17,626 nucleotides of DNA from Candidatus Nesterenkonia stercoripullorum (GTDB lineage: Bacteria > Actinomycetota > Actinomycetes > Actinomycetales > Micrococcaceae), in contig DXGD01000123.1 in the NCBI GenBank assembly GCA_019114115.1, positions 1 to 17,626 on the forward strand, in the 5' to 3' direction. Under the pieces are notes generated by a model, which saw nothing but the letters and a program-made list of their open reading frames with translations, ran no database searches and was not told where the DNA came from. Within the stretch, counting starts at the first letter, position 1, and every line of letters begins with the position of its first letter. A program made the position numbers and the translations under genes. Of this stretch, positions 7,808 to 16,061 are shown in pieces.

Positions 7808-7849
7808 ATGGGGTCTCGCCGGTCCTTCGTATCGCAGAGCACCCCATGA
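7808..7849 (+). other. Candidate 13-codon leader ORF before ppc
   Basis: ATG 7808 opens a 13-codon frame (MGSRRSFVSQSTP) whose TGA at 7847-7849 overlaps the first bases of the GAGGAG ribosome site of ppc (7848-7853). An in-frame GTG at 7802 would add two codons. No clear ribosome site precedes it, so expression is uncertain. The interest is only in how its stop meets the ppc initiation region. Confidence 0.2.
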
Positions 7850-7861
7850 GGAGAAACGAAC

Positions 7862-10576
7862 ATGTCTCAGCAGTCCCCGTCGCAGGGCGCCGCACGATCT
7901 GAGGTTCCCCCGGCTGAGCGTGCGGACCACGCGCGCGAAGCGGCCACGCACGAAGTGCCCGAGGCCATGAGGCACGACGTCGGCCTGCTGGGAGACCTGC
8001 TGGGGCAGGTGCTCACCGAATACGGCTCCGAGGGCCTGCTCCAGGATGTCGAGGCGCTGCGTGAGCTGACGATCGCCGCCCACGGCGACCCCGGCGGCGA
8101 CCAGCTGCGCCAGGCGGAAGATCTGGTGGAGACCTTCCCTGCCGAACGAGCGAAGGAAGTGGCGCGTGCCTTCACCTGCTACTTCCTGCTGGCCAATCTG
8201 GCCGAGGAGCAGCACCGGGTGCGCACACTGCGCATCCGTGACGGGGAAGCCCCGCTGAGCCAGCAGAAACCCTCCGACTCTGTGGCTGCCGCCCTTGAGC
8301 ACCTTGCCGGGGAAATCGGCCAGGAAGAGGCCGAGGCCCGGCTCACCGAGCTGCGCTTCCACCCTGTCCTGACCGCCCACCCCACTGAGGCGCGGCGGAA
8401 CGCCATCTCCTCAGCGGTGCGCAGGATCGGCGATCTGCTGGACCGGCGCGATGACCCGCGCCTGGGTCTCACGGCGCGGGCCGAAAACACCCGTGAGCTG
8501 CTGGGGGAGATCGACACGATGTGGAGGACCGCTCAGCTTCGGGTGGCGAATCCTTCTCCGCTGGACGAGGTGCGCACGGCCCTGGGGGTCTTCGACTCGT
8601 CCTTCTCCTCGGTCTTCACCCGTGCGTACCGGCGCATGGACGACTGGCTCCAGAACCGGGACCGAGGCTCGGTCCCGCCCAAAGCACCGGCGTTCATCCG
8701 CCTGGGCACCTGGATTGCCGGTGACCGCGACGGCAACCCCAACGTGACCGCCTCGGCGACGCGTAAGGCCGCTGAGCAGGCCACGGACCGCATCCTGGAC
8801 GATCTGCAGCGACGCACCCGCGATGTCGCCCTGACCATGACCCTCGATGACCGCTATACCCCTCCCAGCCGGGAGCTGGAGCACTTGTGGTCGAAGCAGC
8901 GTCAGCTCTCCGAGGTCCTCGCGGAGGAAGCCAGTGAGCATTCCCCCGGGGAGCCGCATCGACGGGTGCTGCTGGCGGCCTCGATCCGACTGGAGGCCAC
9001 CAGGAACCGGCACGCTGATATCGCCTACGCCGGACCCGAGCAGGTGCTGCAGGATCTGCGCACCGTCCAGGGCTCGCTCGCCGCCGGAGGGGCACCACGT
9101 GCGGCCTATGGGGCCCTGCAGGATCTGATCTGGCAGGTGGAGACCTTCGGCTTCCACCTCGCGGAGCTCGAAGTCCGGCAGCATTCCAAAGTCCACTCGC
9201 AGACGCTGGCGTGGCTGGAGGACCCGGACGTCGAGGCGCCGGCTGTCCCTGGTGAGGAAGTGCTGGACACGTTCCGGGCAATCGCTGCGATACAGAGTCG
9301 TTCCGGCGTCGATGCCTGCCGTCGCTATATCGTCTCCTTCACGCAGTCGGCGCAGAACCTCGCCGACGTCTACGCGCTGGCGGAGAAGGCCCTGGGGGAC
9401 GCAGAAGAGGCCCCGGTGCTCGACGTGATCCCGCTGTTCGAGACCTACGCGGACCTTCGCAACGCTCCGCAGATCCTGGAGGAGTCGCTGAGCTTCCCGG
9501 CCGTGCAGAAGCGGCTGGAGCAGACCGGACGGCGCATGGAGGTCATGCTCGGCTATTCGGACTCGGCGAAGGACGTCGGGCCGGTGGCCGCGACACTCGA
9601 GCTGTACCGGGCGCAGGAGAAGATCGCCGAGTGGGCGCGTTCTCACGGCATCGTGCTGACCCAGTTCCACGGTCGCGGCGGGGCGCTCGGGCGCGGGGGA
9701 GGCCCGGCCAACCGGGCGATCCTCGCGCAGCCACCGCATTCGGTGGACCTGCGGTTCAAGGTCACCGAGCAGGGGGAAGTCATCTCAGCCCGGTATGGCA
9801 ACCCGGATATCGCGATGCGCCATATCGAGCAGGTCGCCGCTGCCACCCTGATGGCCTCGGCACCCTCGACGGAGCAGCGCAATGCTGACGCCGCCCGTCG
9901 TTTCACCGAACTGGCCCGCCAGCTCGACGACGTCTCCCGGGCCCGCTTCGACGAGCTCATCGGCGCTGAGGGCTTCGCACCATGGTTCGCCGAAGTCACG
10001 CCTCAGGACGCCGTAGGCATGCTCGCCATCGGGTCCAGGCCCGCCAAACGCGGACTCTCCGTGGAGTCCCTCGACGATCTGCGGGCCATCCCGTGGAACT
10101 TCGCCTGGGCTCAGGCGCGGATCAACCTGACCGGGTGGTTCGGCCTCGGGACGGCACTGGAGGCCATCGGCGATGTCACGGCCCTGCAGGAGGCCTACGA
10201 GGGATGGCCGCTGTTCCGGGCGCTCATCGACAATATCGAGATGTCCCTGGCCAAGACAGACCGCCGGATCGCCCAGCGGTATCTGGAGCTAGGTCAGCGT
10301 CAGGACCTCGCCGACCTGGTCATGGAGGAACTGGACCTGACCACCAGCTGGGTCTTGAGGATCACGGAGCAGAAGAGCCTCCTGCAGGATCACACGGTGC
10401 TGGGTCGGGCCGTGGAGCTGCGGAACCCGTACGTGGATGCCCTCTCGCTGCTGCAGCTGCGCGCTCTTCGGGGCCTGCGCGGGGCGGAATCCGATGAAGC
10501 TCAGCTCAAGGATTCCCGTAATCTTCTGCTGATCACGCTCAAGGGGGTCGCTGCCGGGCTGCAGAACACAGGCTGA
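7862..10576 (+). CDS. ppc: Phosphoenolpyruvate carboxylase
   Basis: This 904-residue cytosolic enzyme carboxylates phosphoenolpyruvate with bicarbonate to oxaloacetate, the anaplerotic feed into the TCA cycle and aspartate-family amino acids. Conserved elements: the catalytic-histidine motif FHPVLTAHPTEARR with H173, RLGTWIAGDRDGNP in the TIM barrel, the lysine motif GYSDSAKDVGP with K570, and the mobile loop GRGGALGRGGGP at 604-615. The C-terminus is the invariant QNTG, here the last four residues, so the gene is complete. The length is typical. ATG 7862 is preceded by GAGGAG at 7848-7853 with eight bases between. The leader holds a hairpin and a possible short ORF. An S9 peptidase gene starts eight bases after the stop. 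Confidence 0.97.
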   Translation: MSQQSPSQGAARSEVPPAERADHAREAATHEVPEAMRHDVGLLGDLLGQVLTEYGSEGLLQDVEALRELTIAAHGDPGGDQLRQAEDLVETFPAERAKEVARAFTCYFLLANLAEEQHRVRTLRIRDGEAPLSQQKPSDSVAAALEHLAGEIGQEEAEARLTELRFHPVLTAHPTEARRNAISSAVRRIGDLLDRRDDPRLGLTARAENTRELLGEIDTMWRTAQLRVANPSPLDEVRTALGVFDSSFSSVFTRAYRRMDDWLQNRDRGSVPPKAPAFIRLGTWIAGDRDGNPNVTASATRKAAEQATDRILDDLQRRTRDVALTMTLDDRYTPPSRELEHLWSKQRQLSEVLAEEASEHSPGEPHRRVLLAASIRLEATRNRHADIAYAGPEQVLQDLRTVQGSLAAGGAPRAAYGALQDLIWQVETFGFHLAELEVRQHSKVHSQTLAWLEDPDVEAPAVPGEEVLDTFRAIAAIQSRSGVDACRRYIVSFTQSAQNLADVYALAEKALGDAEEAPVLDVIPLFETYADLRNAPQILEESLSFPAVQKRLEQTGRRMEVMLGYSDSAKDVGPVAATLELYRAQEKIAEWARSHGIVLTQFHGRGGALGRGGGPANRAILAQPPHSVDLRFKVTEQGEVISARYGNPDIAMRHIEQVAAATLMASAPSTEQRNADAARRFTELARQLDDVSRARFDELIGAEGFAPWFAEVTPQDAVGMLAIGSRPAKRGLSVESLDDLRAIPWNFAWAQARINLTGWFGLGTALEAIGDVTALQEAYEGWPLFRALIDNIEMSLAKTDRRIAQRYLELGQRQDLADLVMEELDLTTSWVLRITEQKSLLQDHTVLGRAVELRNPYVDALSLLQLRALRGLRGAESDEAQLKDSRNLLLITLKGVAAGLQNTG

Positions 10577-10584
10577 GGCATAGG

Positions 10585-12786
10585 ATGGCCAGCATGACTT
10601 TTCCCGCCGCCGCCGGACTCACCGATACTGTTGCCGACCCCTACCTCTGGTTGGAGGACGTAGCCGGCGAAGAAGCCCTCGCCTGGGTAAAGGAGCGCAA
10701 CCGCCGTGCTGAGTCCCAGCTGCGGGATGACAGGTATGACGCGCTGCACAGCGAACTGCGCGGCATCTTCGAGGCCAGCGACCGCATCCCTATGGTGGTG
10801 CGGCGAGGTGAGCACCTCTACAACTTCTGGACCGACGCGGAACATCCCCAGGGGATCTGGCGACGAACGACGCTGGACTCCTACCGGTCCGAGTCGCCTG
10901 ACTGGGAGATCCTGCTCGACCTCGACCAGCTCTCGGTCCAGGAGGGGACCACTTGGGTCTGGCATGGTGCCCAGGTTCTTCGCCCTGCCCCGGGGGACCC
11001 TTATCGCTGGGCTCTGATCTCGCTGTCTCCTGGCGGTTCCGACGCTGATGTGACCCGCGAGTTCGACCTGCTCACTCGCTCCTTCGTGGAGCCAGCGGAA
11101 GGGGGATTCTTCAAGCCCCAAGGCAAAGGCTCGCTGAGCTGGATCGATGAGGACTCGGTCTATCTCACCCACGATGCCGGCGACGACGCCGTCACGACCT
11201 CCGGCTACCCCCGGGTCGCTCAGCTGTGGCGCCGCGGCGAGGCGCTGGAATCAGCCGAGCCGGTGCTCTCCGTAGCGCAGGACGAGCTCACGGTCGGAGC
11301 CGGCTACGACGACACTCCAGGGCATGAACGACACGTCGGCGTGCGGGCGCTCGGGTTCTACGATTCCGAGACCTACCTGATCGAAACCGACGACGACGGG
11401 GTCCACCAGCTCCGGCGCATCGAGGTCCCCACCGATGTCCGGGTCTCCCTGCACCGCGACCTCGTGATGTTCTCCCCGCGCGGGGACGTCACCATCGCCG
11501 GTACCGCGCTGCCCGGCGGGAGCCTGGCCGTGGCGGAGATCAAGGATTTCCTCGCCGGCACCGCCGAGCTGAGGGTGCTGTTCGCCCCGACCGAGTCGAT
11601 GTCGCTGCGAGATGTCACGGTCACCCGGGACACCATCGTGCTGACCATCATGGACACTGTCGTCGACCGTGCAGAAGCGCATTGGCGGGGCTCGCGGGGC
11701 TGGGTGTCCCGGCCGGTCCTGACCGATGTGGGCGGGACGCTGTCGATCTCCGCCGTCGACAGCCGGGATTCAGAGGAGCTCTGGGTCACTGCGAACGGCT
11801 TCCTCACCCCAGCCTCGCTGTACCTGGTCGATCTGGAGCCCATGCGAGCAGCCGAGAGTGCGGCCGGGACGTCCAGCCACCGCGGAGCCGTCTCTGGTGA
11901 AGAACCCGGTACTGAGGACATGACGCTGCTCAAGCGTGCCCCGGAGCGCTTCGACGCCACCGGTATGAGCGTGACGCAGCGCTTCGCCACCAGCGCGGAC
12001 GGCACCAGCATCCCGTACTTCCTCATCGGCAAGGTCGCCGGTTCAGCCGCAGCGGGGGACGCGGGGCACGACGACGGCTCAGCCCTGGACCAGCCCGCTC
12101 CAACAGTCCTCTACGGATACGGCGGGTTCGAGATCTCCATGACCCCGGGCTACCTCGGTGCCGTCGGGAAGGCCTGGCTCGAACCCGGGGGAGTGCTGGC
12201 TATCGCGAATATCCGCGGGGGCGGGGAGTTCGGTCCCTCGTGGCACCGTGCTGCGCTCAAGGAGAACCGCCACCGGGCCTATGAGGACTTCGCGGCAGTG
12301 GCCCGGGACCTCGTGGCCACGGGAGTCACCACAGTGAGCCGGCTGGCTTGCCGCGGCGGCTCGAACGGCGGGCTGCTGACCGGAAACATGCTCACCCAGT
12401 ATCCGGAGCTCTTCGGCGCCGTCGTGATCCAGGTGCCGCTGCTGGACATGAAGAGGTTCGCCGAGCTCCTGGCGGGTGCGTCCTGGCGCGCCGAGTACGG
12501 CGACCCCGCCACCGATGACTGGGATTTCATCCGCACCTTCTCGCCGTACCATCTGCTGCGTGGTGACCAGCAGTACCCGCCGGTGCTGCTGACGACCTCC
12601 ACTCGGGACGACAGGGTCCACCCTGGTCACGCGCGGAAGATGACGGCGGCACTGGAAGAGCTCGGCGCCGAGGTCCAGTACTGGGAGAACACTGAGGGCG
12701 GCCACGGCGGCGCAGCGAATCCCGAACAGCAGGCCACCATGAACGCGCTCCTCTATCGCTACCTGTGGCAGCGCCTGGGCGACTGA
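10585..12786 (+). CDS. Prolyl oligopeptidase family serine peptidase (S9A)
   Basis: This 733-residue enzyme lacks a signal peptide and is therefore predicted to be cytosolic. The N-terminus DPYLWLEDV begins the family's characteristic region; a beta-propeller-like segment occupies roughly residues 70-450, and an alpha/beta-hydrolase domain the remainder. The catalytic triad reads S593 in [10 protein letters not shown]675 in STRDDRVHP and H707 in [24 protein letters not shown] and [14 protein letters not shown] are typical oxyanion-hole and structural motifs. The family cleaves short peptides after proline (POP) or basic residues (oligopeptidase B); which specificity applies is not clear. Two ATGs are possible: 10585 with GAGG six bases upstream, and 10594 with AGGA eight upstream and a TAGGAT box seven bases before it. 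They differ by three residues. The ppc stop is eight bases away. Confidence 0.93.
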   Translation: MASMTFPAAAGLTDTVADPYLWLEDVAGEEALAWVKERNRRAESQLRDDRYDALHSELRGIFEASDRIPMVVRRGEHLYNFWTDAEHPQGIWRRTTLDSYRSESPDWEILLDLDQLSVQEGTTWVWHGAQVLRPAPGDPYRWALISLSPGGSDADVTREFDLLTRSFVEPAEGGFFKPQGKGSLSWIDEDSVYLTHDAGDDAVTTSGYPRVAQLWRRGEALESAEPVLSVAQDELTVGAGYDDTPGHERHVGVRALGFYDSETYLIETDDDGVHQLRRIEVPTDVRVSLHRDLVMFSPRGDVTIAGTALPGGSLAVAEIKDFLAGTAELRVLFAPTESMSLRDVTVTRDTIVLTIMDTVVDRAEAHWRGSRGWVSRPVLTDVGGTLSISAVDSRDSEELWVTANGFLTPASLYLVDLEPMRAAESAAGTSSHRGAVSGEEPGTEDMTLLKRAPERFDATGMSVTQRFATSADGTSIPYFLIGKVAGSAAAGDAGHDDGSALDQPAPTVLYGYGGFEISMTPGYLGAVGKAWLEPGGVLAIANIRGGGEFGPSWHRAALKENRHRAYEDFAAVARDLVATGVTTVSRLACRGGSNGGLLTGNMLTQYPELFGAVVIQVPLLDMKRFAELLAGASWRAEYGDPATDDWDFIRTFSPYHLLRGDQQYPPVLLTTSTRDDRVHPGHARKMTAALEELGAEVQYWENTEGGHGGAANPEQQATMNALLYRYLWQRLGD

Positions 12787-12829
12787 CGCGCCTCGGGCCT
12801 CAACCCTACTGCGCGGGTCAGAGCACCGG

Positions 12830-12835
12830 TAAAGT
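12830..12835 (+). promoter_or_regulatory. -10 box of the ABC exporter pair
   Basis: TAAAGT fits TAnnnT closely and lies in the 77-base gap after the peptidase gene. The predicted start is near 12841-12842. No -35 element is evident. A perfect 8-bp palindrome, CGACGTCG, is just downstream at 12845-12852. Confidence 0.45.
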
Positions 12836-12840
12836 ATGCG

Positions 12841-12867
12841 ATGACGACGTCGAAAGGACCAGTATGA
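12841..12867 (+). other. Candidate 8-codon leader ORF overlapping the ABC ATPase start
   Basis: ATG 12841 opens the frame MTTSKGPV and stops at TGA 12865-12867, which overlaps the ATPase start as ATGA. The -10 TAAAGT ends five bases before this ATG, so the ORF could be translated leaderlessly. It contains the AAAGGA ribosome site of the ATPase. This is a prediction from geometry only. Confidence 0.28.
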
Positions 12868-13940
12868 CCCTGCCCGCCTCAGATCCCGCCATCGAGACCC
12901 ATGGCCTGGTCAAGAGTTTCGGCGGCAACACCGCCGTGGACGGGGTGGACCTCTCGATCCGGCGCGGCGGCATCTACGGTGTCCTGGGACCCAACGGTGC
13001 CGGCAAGACCACGGTCATCCGCATGCTGGCCACGTTGCTGCGGCCCGACGCGGGCGAAGCCAGGGTGCTGGGCCACGATGTGTTCGCCGAGCCGAAGACG
13101 ATCCGCGAGAAGATCGCGCTGACGGGGCAGTTCGCGTCCTTGGACGAAGATCTCACCGGCATCGAGAACCTCGTGCTGCTCGGGCGCCTGTTCGGGTATT
13201 CCGCACGCGCGGCCCGGTCACGAGGCCACGACCTGCTCGAAGCCTTCGGGCTGAGCGACGCCGCGGGCCGGCAGGTGAAGAAGTACTCCGGCGGTATGCG
13301 ACGGCGCCTCGACATCGCCGGGTCGCTGATCGTGACACCCGAGCTCATGTTCCTCGACGAGCCCACGACCGGTATCGACCCGCGCAGCCGCAACCAGGTC
13401 TGGGACATCATCCGGACGCTTGTCGCCGGAGGCACCACGATCCTGCTGACCACGCAGTACCTGGAGGAGGCTGACCAGCTGGCGGAACGGCTGGCGGTCA
13501 TCGACACCGGCAGAGTCATCGCCGAGGGAACACCCGGCCAGCTGAAGGCGCAGGTGGGTTCCGGGGCTCTGAAGGTGCGGGTCGCAGACCCCGCCCAGCG
13601 CGAGCAGGCCGCGGAGATCCTCACCCGCAACCTCGCCGCAGAGGTGTTCAGGGAGTCCGACGCCGCCGCGCTCTCAGCCCGGCTCGGCGGGGAGTCGCGG
13701 ACGTCCGGGGCGCTGACCGCACTCGAAGAGGCCGGGATCGCCCTGGAGACCTTCGCCGTCGGGCAGCCGAGCCTCGACGAGGTCTTCCTCGCGATCACCG
13801 GCAAGCACGCCGAAGACCACACCGAGGTGAGCTCTGAATCTGGTGCAGGGCCGGACAAGCAGGGCGGCACGAAGACGAAACGCCGGCGGGGCACAGGATC
13901 TCACCCTGAACGCGACGCCGTGAAAGCAGGAACATCATGA
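12864..13940 (+). CDS. ABC-2 exporter ATP-binding protein (DrrA-like, daunorubicin-resistance family)
   Basis: This 358-residue ATPase energises the membrane partner encoded next. Walker A is GPNGAGKTT at 42-50 with K48. The ABC signature is [12 protein letters not shown] starting at Y141. Walker B is [15 protein letters not shown] with D165 and E166. The C-terminal region ends in [12 protein letters not shown] (304-313), the DUF4162-type hallmark of DrrA-like drug-export ATPases. A further 45 residues form a hydrophilic, highly charged tail containing KTKRRRG, longer than I expect for the family. ATG 12864 is supported by AAAGGA at 12853-12858, five bases upstream. The TGA at 13938-13940 overlaps the permease ATG (ATGA), giving coupled translation. 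Related pairs export antibiotics, lipids or other hydrophobic compounds; the substrate is unknown. Confidence 0.94.
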   Translation: MTLPASDPAIETHGLVKSFGGNTAVDGVDLSIRRGGIYGVLGPNGAGKTTVIRMLATLLRPDAGEARVLGHDVFAEPKTIREKIALTGQFASLDEDLTGIENLVLLGRLFGYSARAARSRGHDLLEAFGLSDAAGRQVKKYSGGMRRRLDIAGSLIVTPELMFLDEPTTGIDPRSRNQVWDIIRTLVAGGTTILLTTQYLEEADQLAERLAVIDTGRVIAEGTPGQLKAQVGSGALKVRVADPAQREQAAEILTRNLAAEVFRESDAAALSARLGGESRTSGALTALEEAGIALETFAVGQPSLDEVFLAITGKHAEDHTEVSSESGAGPDKQGGTKTKRRRGTGSHPERDAVKAGTS

Positions 13941-14788
13941 CCCTCACCGACACCGCGTCTGCGCCCGCCTCCGTTCGGGAATCGGACAAGATCATGAACG
14001 TGCTGGTCCCCGCCGGGGACCGGCCGACCCGCGCGGGAGCGCTGAGTGCCTCCTGGACCTACGGCTGGCGTGCCCTGCTGAAGATCAAGCACGTCCCTGA
14101 GCAGCTCTTCGACGTCACGATCTTCCCGATCATGATGACGGTCATGTTCACCTACATCTTCGGCGGGGCGATCGCCGGCTCCGTCGACGGATATGTCCAA
14201 TGGCTGATCCCCGGCGTCTTCGTGCAGACCCTGCTCATGATCACGATGTACACCGGCCTGACGTTGAACAAGGACATCTCCAAGGGCGTCTTCGACCGCT
14301 TCCGCTCCTTGCCGACCTGGCGTCCGGCGCAGCTTGTCGGCGCGCTGCTGGGGGACCAGGTGCGGTATTCGCTGGCCGGCGTCATCATCCTGTGCGTGGG
14401 CTTCGTGATGGGCTTCCGCCCCGACGGCGGGATCATCGGCGTACTGGCCGCCTTCGCGCTGCTGCTGATCTTCAGCTTCAGCGTCTCCTGGATCTGGACG
14501 GTCGTCTCCCTCTCGGTGCGATCCGAGCAGGCCGCGATGGGCGTGTCGATGTTCCTGCTGATGCCGCTGACCTTCGCCTCCAACATCTTCGTGGACCCGA
14601 CGACGATGCCTCGCGGCCTTCAGGCCGTCGTCGACGTGAACCCCGTGTCCGTCGTGGTGACGAGCGTGCGCGACCTGATGTCGGGGACCTTCGACCTGGG
14701 CGGGGTTCTGGCAGTGCTGCTCTACTGCGCTGTGCTGATCGCCATTTTCGGCCCGCTCTCCATGTTCATCTACAACCGCAAGAGCTAG
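13937..14788 (+). CDS. ABC-2 type permease (DrrB-like)
   Basis: This 283-residue membrane subunit partners the preceding ATPase. Six membrane segments can be drawn at about 57-78, 86-108, 141-160, 165-192, 198-218 and 253-277, after a cytosolic N-terminus of about 50 residues. Between segments 2 and 3 lies [20 protein letters not shown], the conserved ABC-2 cytoplasmic coupling region just before [10 protein letters not shown]. [26 protein letters not shown] before the last helix is also typical of DrrB proteins. ATG 13937 overlaps the ATPase stop and is preceded by AGGA at 13928-13931 with five bases between. The C-terminus FIYNRKS matches the family end. The pair is a complete two-gene exporter with no associated biosynthetic gene in view. 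Confidence 0.93.
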   Translation: MTLTDTASAPASVRESDKIMNVLVPAGDRPTRAGALSASWTYGWRALLKIKHVPEQLFDVTIFPIMMTVMFTYIFGGAIAGSVDGYVQWLIPGVFVQTLLMITMYTGLTLNKDISKGVFDRFRSLPTWRPAQLVGALLGDQVRYSLAGVIILCVGFVMGFRPDGGIIGVLAAFALLLIFSFSVSWIWTVVSLSVRSEQAAMGVSMFLLMPLTFASNIFVDPTTMPRGLQAVVDVNPVSVVVTSVRDLMSGTFDLGGVLAVLLYCAVLIAIFGPLSMFIYNRKS

Positions 14789-14797
14789 GCCGTTCTC

Positions 14798-14844
14798 CGT
14801 CGCACCTCATGCGGCGATGGTTGCGCTGCCCCGGCCTTTCCGGG
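14798..14844 (+). terminator. Weak hairpins downstream of the ABC permease
   Basis: Two small stem-loops follow the permease stop: CGTCGC (14798-14803) with GCGGCG (14811-14816), six pairs including one wobble, and CCCGG (14830-14834) with CCGGG (14840-14844), five pairs. Neither has a T-tract. They may end exporter transcripts within the 171-base gap, but the support is thin. Nothing else coding-like is seen before the promoter region near 14904. Confidence 0.25.
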
Positions 14845-14903
14845 CTGCAGTGCGCTCGCTCCTCCACCGTGCGAAACCTGACTCTCATGCCCCTAGCCCG
14901 GCT

Positions 14904-14919
14904 GGTATACAGGGCGGTA
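14904..14919. promoter_or_regulatory. Candidate TetR operator upstream of the MDR-SDR pair
   Basis: GGTATACAGGGCGGTA matches the reverse complement of the perfect operator at 17461-17476 at 13 of 16 positions, including nine consecutive bases (GGTATACAG). The palindromic core TACAGGGCGGTA is at 14908-14919. It directly abuts and overlaps by two bases the likely -10 box at 14918, so a bound repressor would block polymerase. The site is half-conserved and its binding is inferred. Confidence 0.45.
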
Positions 14920-14923
14920 AAGT
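14918..14923 (+). promoter_or_regulatory. -10 box for the MDR-SDR pair
   Basis: TAAAGT fits TAnnnT, with a predicted start near 14930 and a leader of about 30 bases. A second possible -10, TAGCGT, lies at 14931-14936. I see no clear -35. Confidence 0.4.
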
Positions 14924-14959
14924 GTAGGCCTAGCGTCAGAGTGAGGAAATGAGGGCACG

Positions 14960-16012
14960 ATGGTTGAAGCCGCGGGTGTGATGCGTGCGGTCCGGCTCAC
15001 GGGTCATGGTGGAACGGAGGTCTTGGAGCACGCGCAGGTGCCCATTCCGCGGCCCCATGCCGGTGAGGTGCTGGTCCGAGTGGCCTCGGTGGCGCTCAAC
15101 AATACTGACGTATGGACTCGCCAAGGTGCATATGGGCTCCCGGGGGATTCGCAGGCCCTGGCCGGGTGGCGCGGCCCGATCGACTTCCCGCGCATCCAGG
15201 GCGCAGACATCTGCGGCTATGTGGAGAGCGTGGGCAGCGACGTCGCTGCGGACCTGGTTCGGCGGCGAGTGCTCATCGACCCGGCGATCTACGAGACAGC
15301 CGACGACGACGCTCACCCCGTGGGTCTGCTCGGAAGCGAGCGTGACGGAGGGTATGCGCAGTATGTGATCGCACCGGCGGATCACGTGTACGACGTCGTC
15401 GCCTCCGAGCTGACTGACGACCAGCTGGCTTGCTTGCCCACTGCCTACGGCACTGCTCTGGGGATGATCGAGCGAGGTCGGGTGTCCTCAGGGGAGACCG
15501 TCCTGGTCTCAGGGGCCTCTGGCGGAGTCGGACTGGCGCTGGTGCAGATCGCACGTGCTCGCGGGGCCCGTGTACTGGCGATCTCAAGCGGGTCGAAGCT
15601 CGGGCCAGTCGAGGCGGCCGGTGCGCACGCCATGATCGACCGCGCCCAGAGCATCGAGGACCAGGTGCGGGCGGCGGCGCCGGGTGGGATCGATGCAGCC
15701 CTCGACGTCGTCGCCGGGGACCTGTTGAACCAGGGCATCTCGCTCTTGCGCGAAGGTGGCCGCTGGATCGTCGCGGGGGCACTCGACCACTACCGCCTTG
15801 AGGTGGACGTGCGAAGACTGTATCTCCATAACAGGCAGATCATCGGGTCTTCCATGCACACACCCGCGCATTTCAGGGCGCTGGCGGGCCTGGCACGCTC
15901 GGCAGAAGTGCACCCCGTTGTGGCAGAGATGTTCGACCTCTCCGACGCAGCTCACGCGCAAGAGGCCTTGGAGCGTAGGGAGCATGTCGGCAAGCTCATC
16001 CTGCACCCTTGA
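14960..16012 (+). CDS. Zinc-independent MDR oxidoreductase (quinone-reductase-like)
   Basis: This 350-residue cytosolic protein belongs to the medium-chain dehydrogenase/reductase superfamily, reducing or oxidising a carbonyl, quinone or enone with NAD(P)H. The N-terminal GroES-like domain starts MRAVRLTGHGGTEVLEH. The nucleotide-binding Rossmann loop is VSGASGGVGLALVQIARARGA with its glycines at 185-191. The zinc ligands are missing: N47-N48-T49-D50 stands where alcohol dehydrogenases have CxTD, G81-A82-D83 replaces GHE, and there is no structural four-cysteine lobe. It is therefore closer to quinone oxidoreductases than to zinc alcohol dehydrogenases. ATG 14960 has GAGGG four bases upstream; ATG 14981 would begin exactly at MRAVRL but has no ribosome site. 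It is followed by an SDR gene 49 bases away, and a TetR-type operator-like site precedes it. The substrate is unknown. Confidence 0.88.
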   Translation: MVEAAGVMRAVRLTGHGGTEVLEHAQVPIPRPHAGEVLVRVASVALNNTDVWTRQGAYGLPGDSQALAGWRGPIDFPRIQGADICGYVESVGSDVAADLVRRRVLIDPAIYETADDDAHPVGLLGSERDGGYAQYVIAPADHVYDVVASELTDDQLACLPTAYGTALGMIERGRVSSGETVLVSGASGGVGLALVQIARARGARVLAISSGSKLGPVEAAGAHAMIDRAQSIEDQVRAAAPGGIDAALDVVAGDLLNQGISLLREGGRWIVAGALDHYRLEVDVRRLYLHNRQIIGSSMHTPAHFRALAGLARSAEVHPVVAEMFDLSDAAHAQEALERREHVGKLILHP

Positions 16013-16061
16013 CCTGGCGCTGACAATCACCACCCATTGTAGAAGAAGGGACCTCGTCACC

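Noticed and set aside
8411..9739. Minus-strand open frame of 442 codons opposite ppc
   Set aside because: Same reason: antisense of a conserved enzyme, with no domain signature.
14949..14981. 10-codon ORF (ATG 14949 to TGA 14979-14981) before the MDR gene
   Set aside because: Its GAGGA is only one base from the ATG, so initiation there is implausible; the TGATG overlap with ATG 14981 is probably coincidental.
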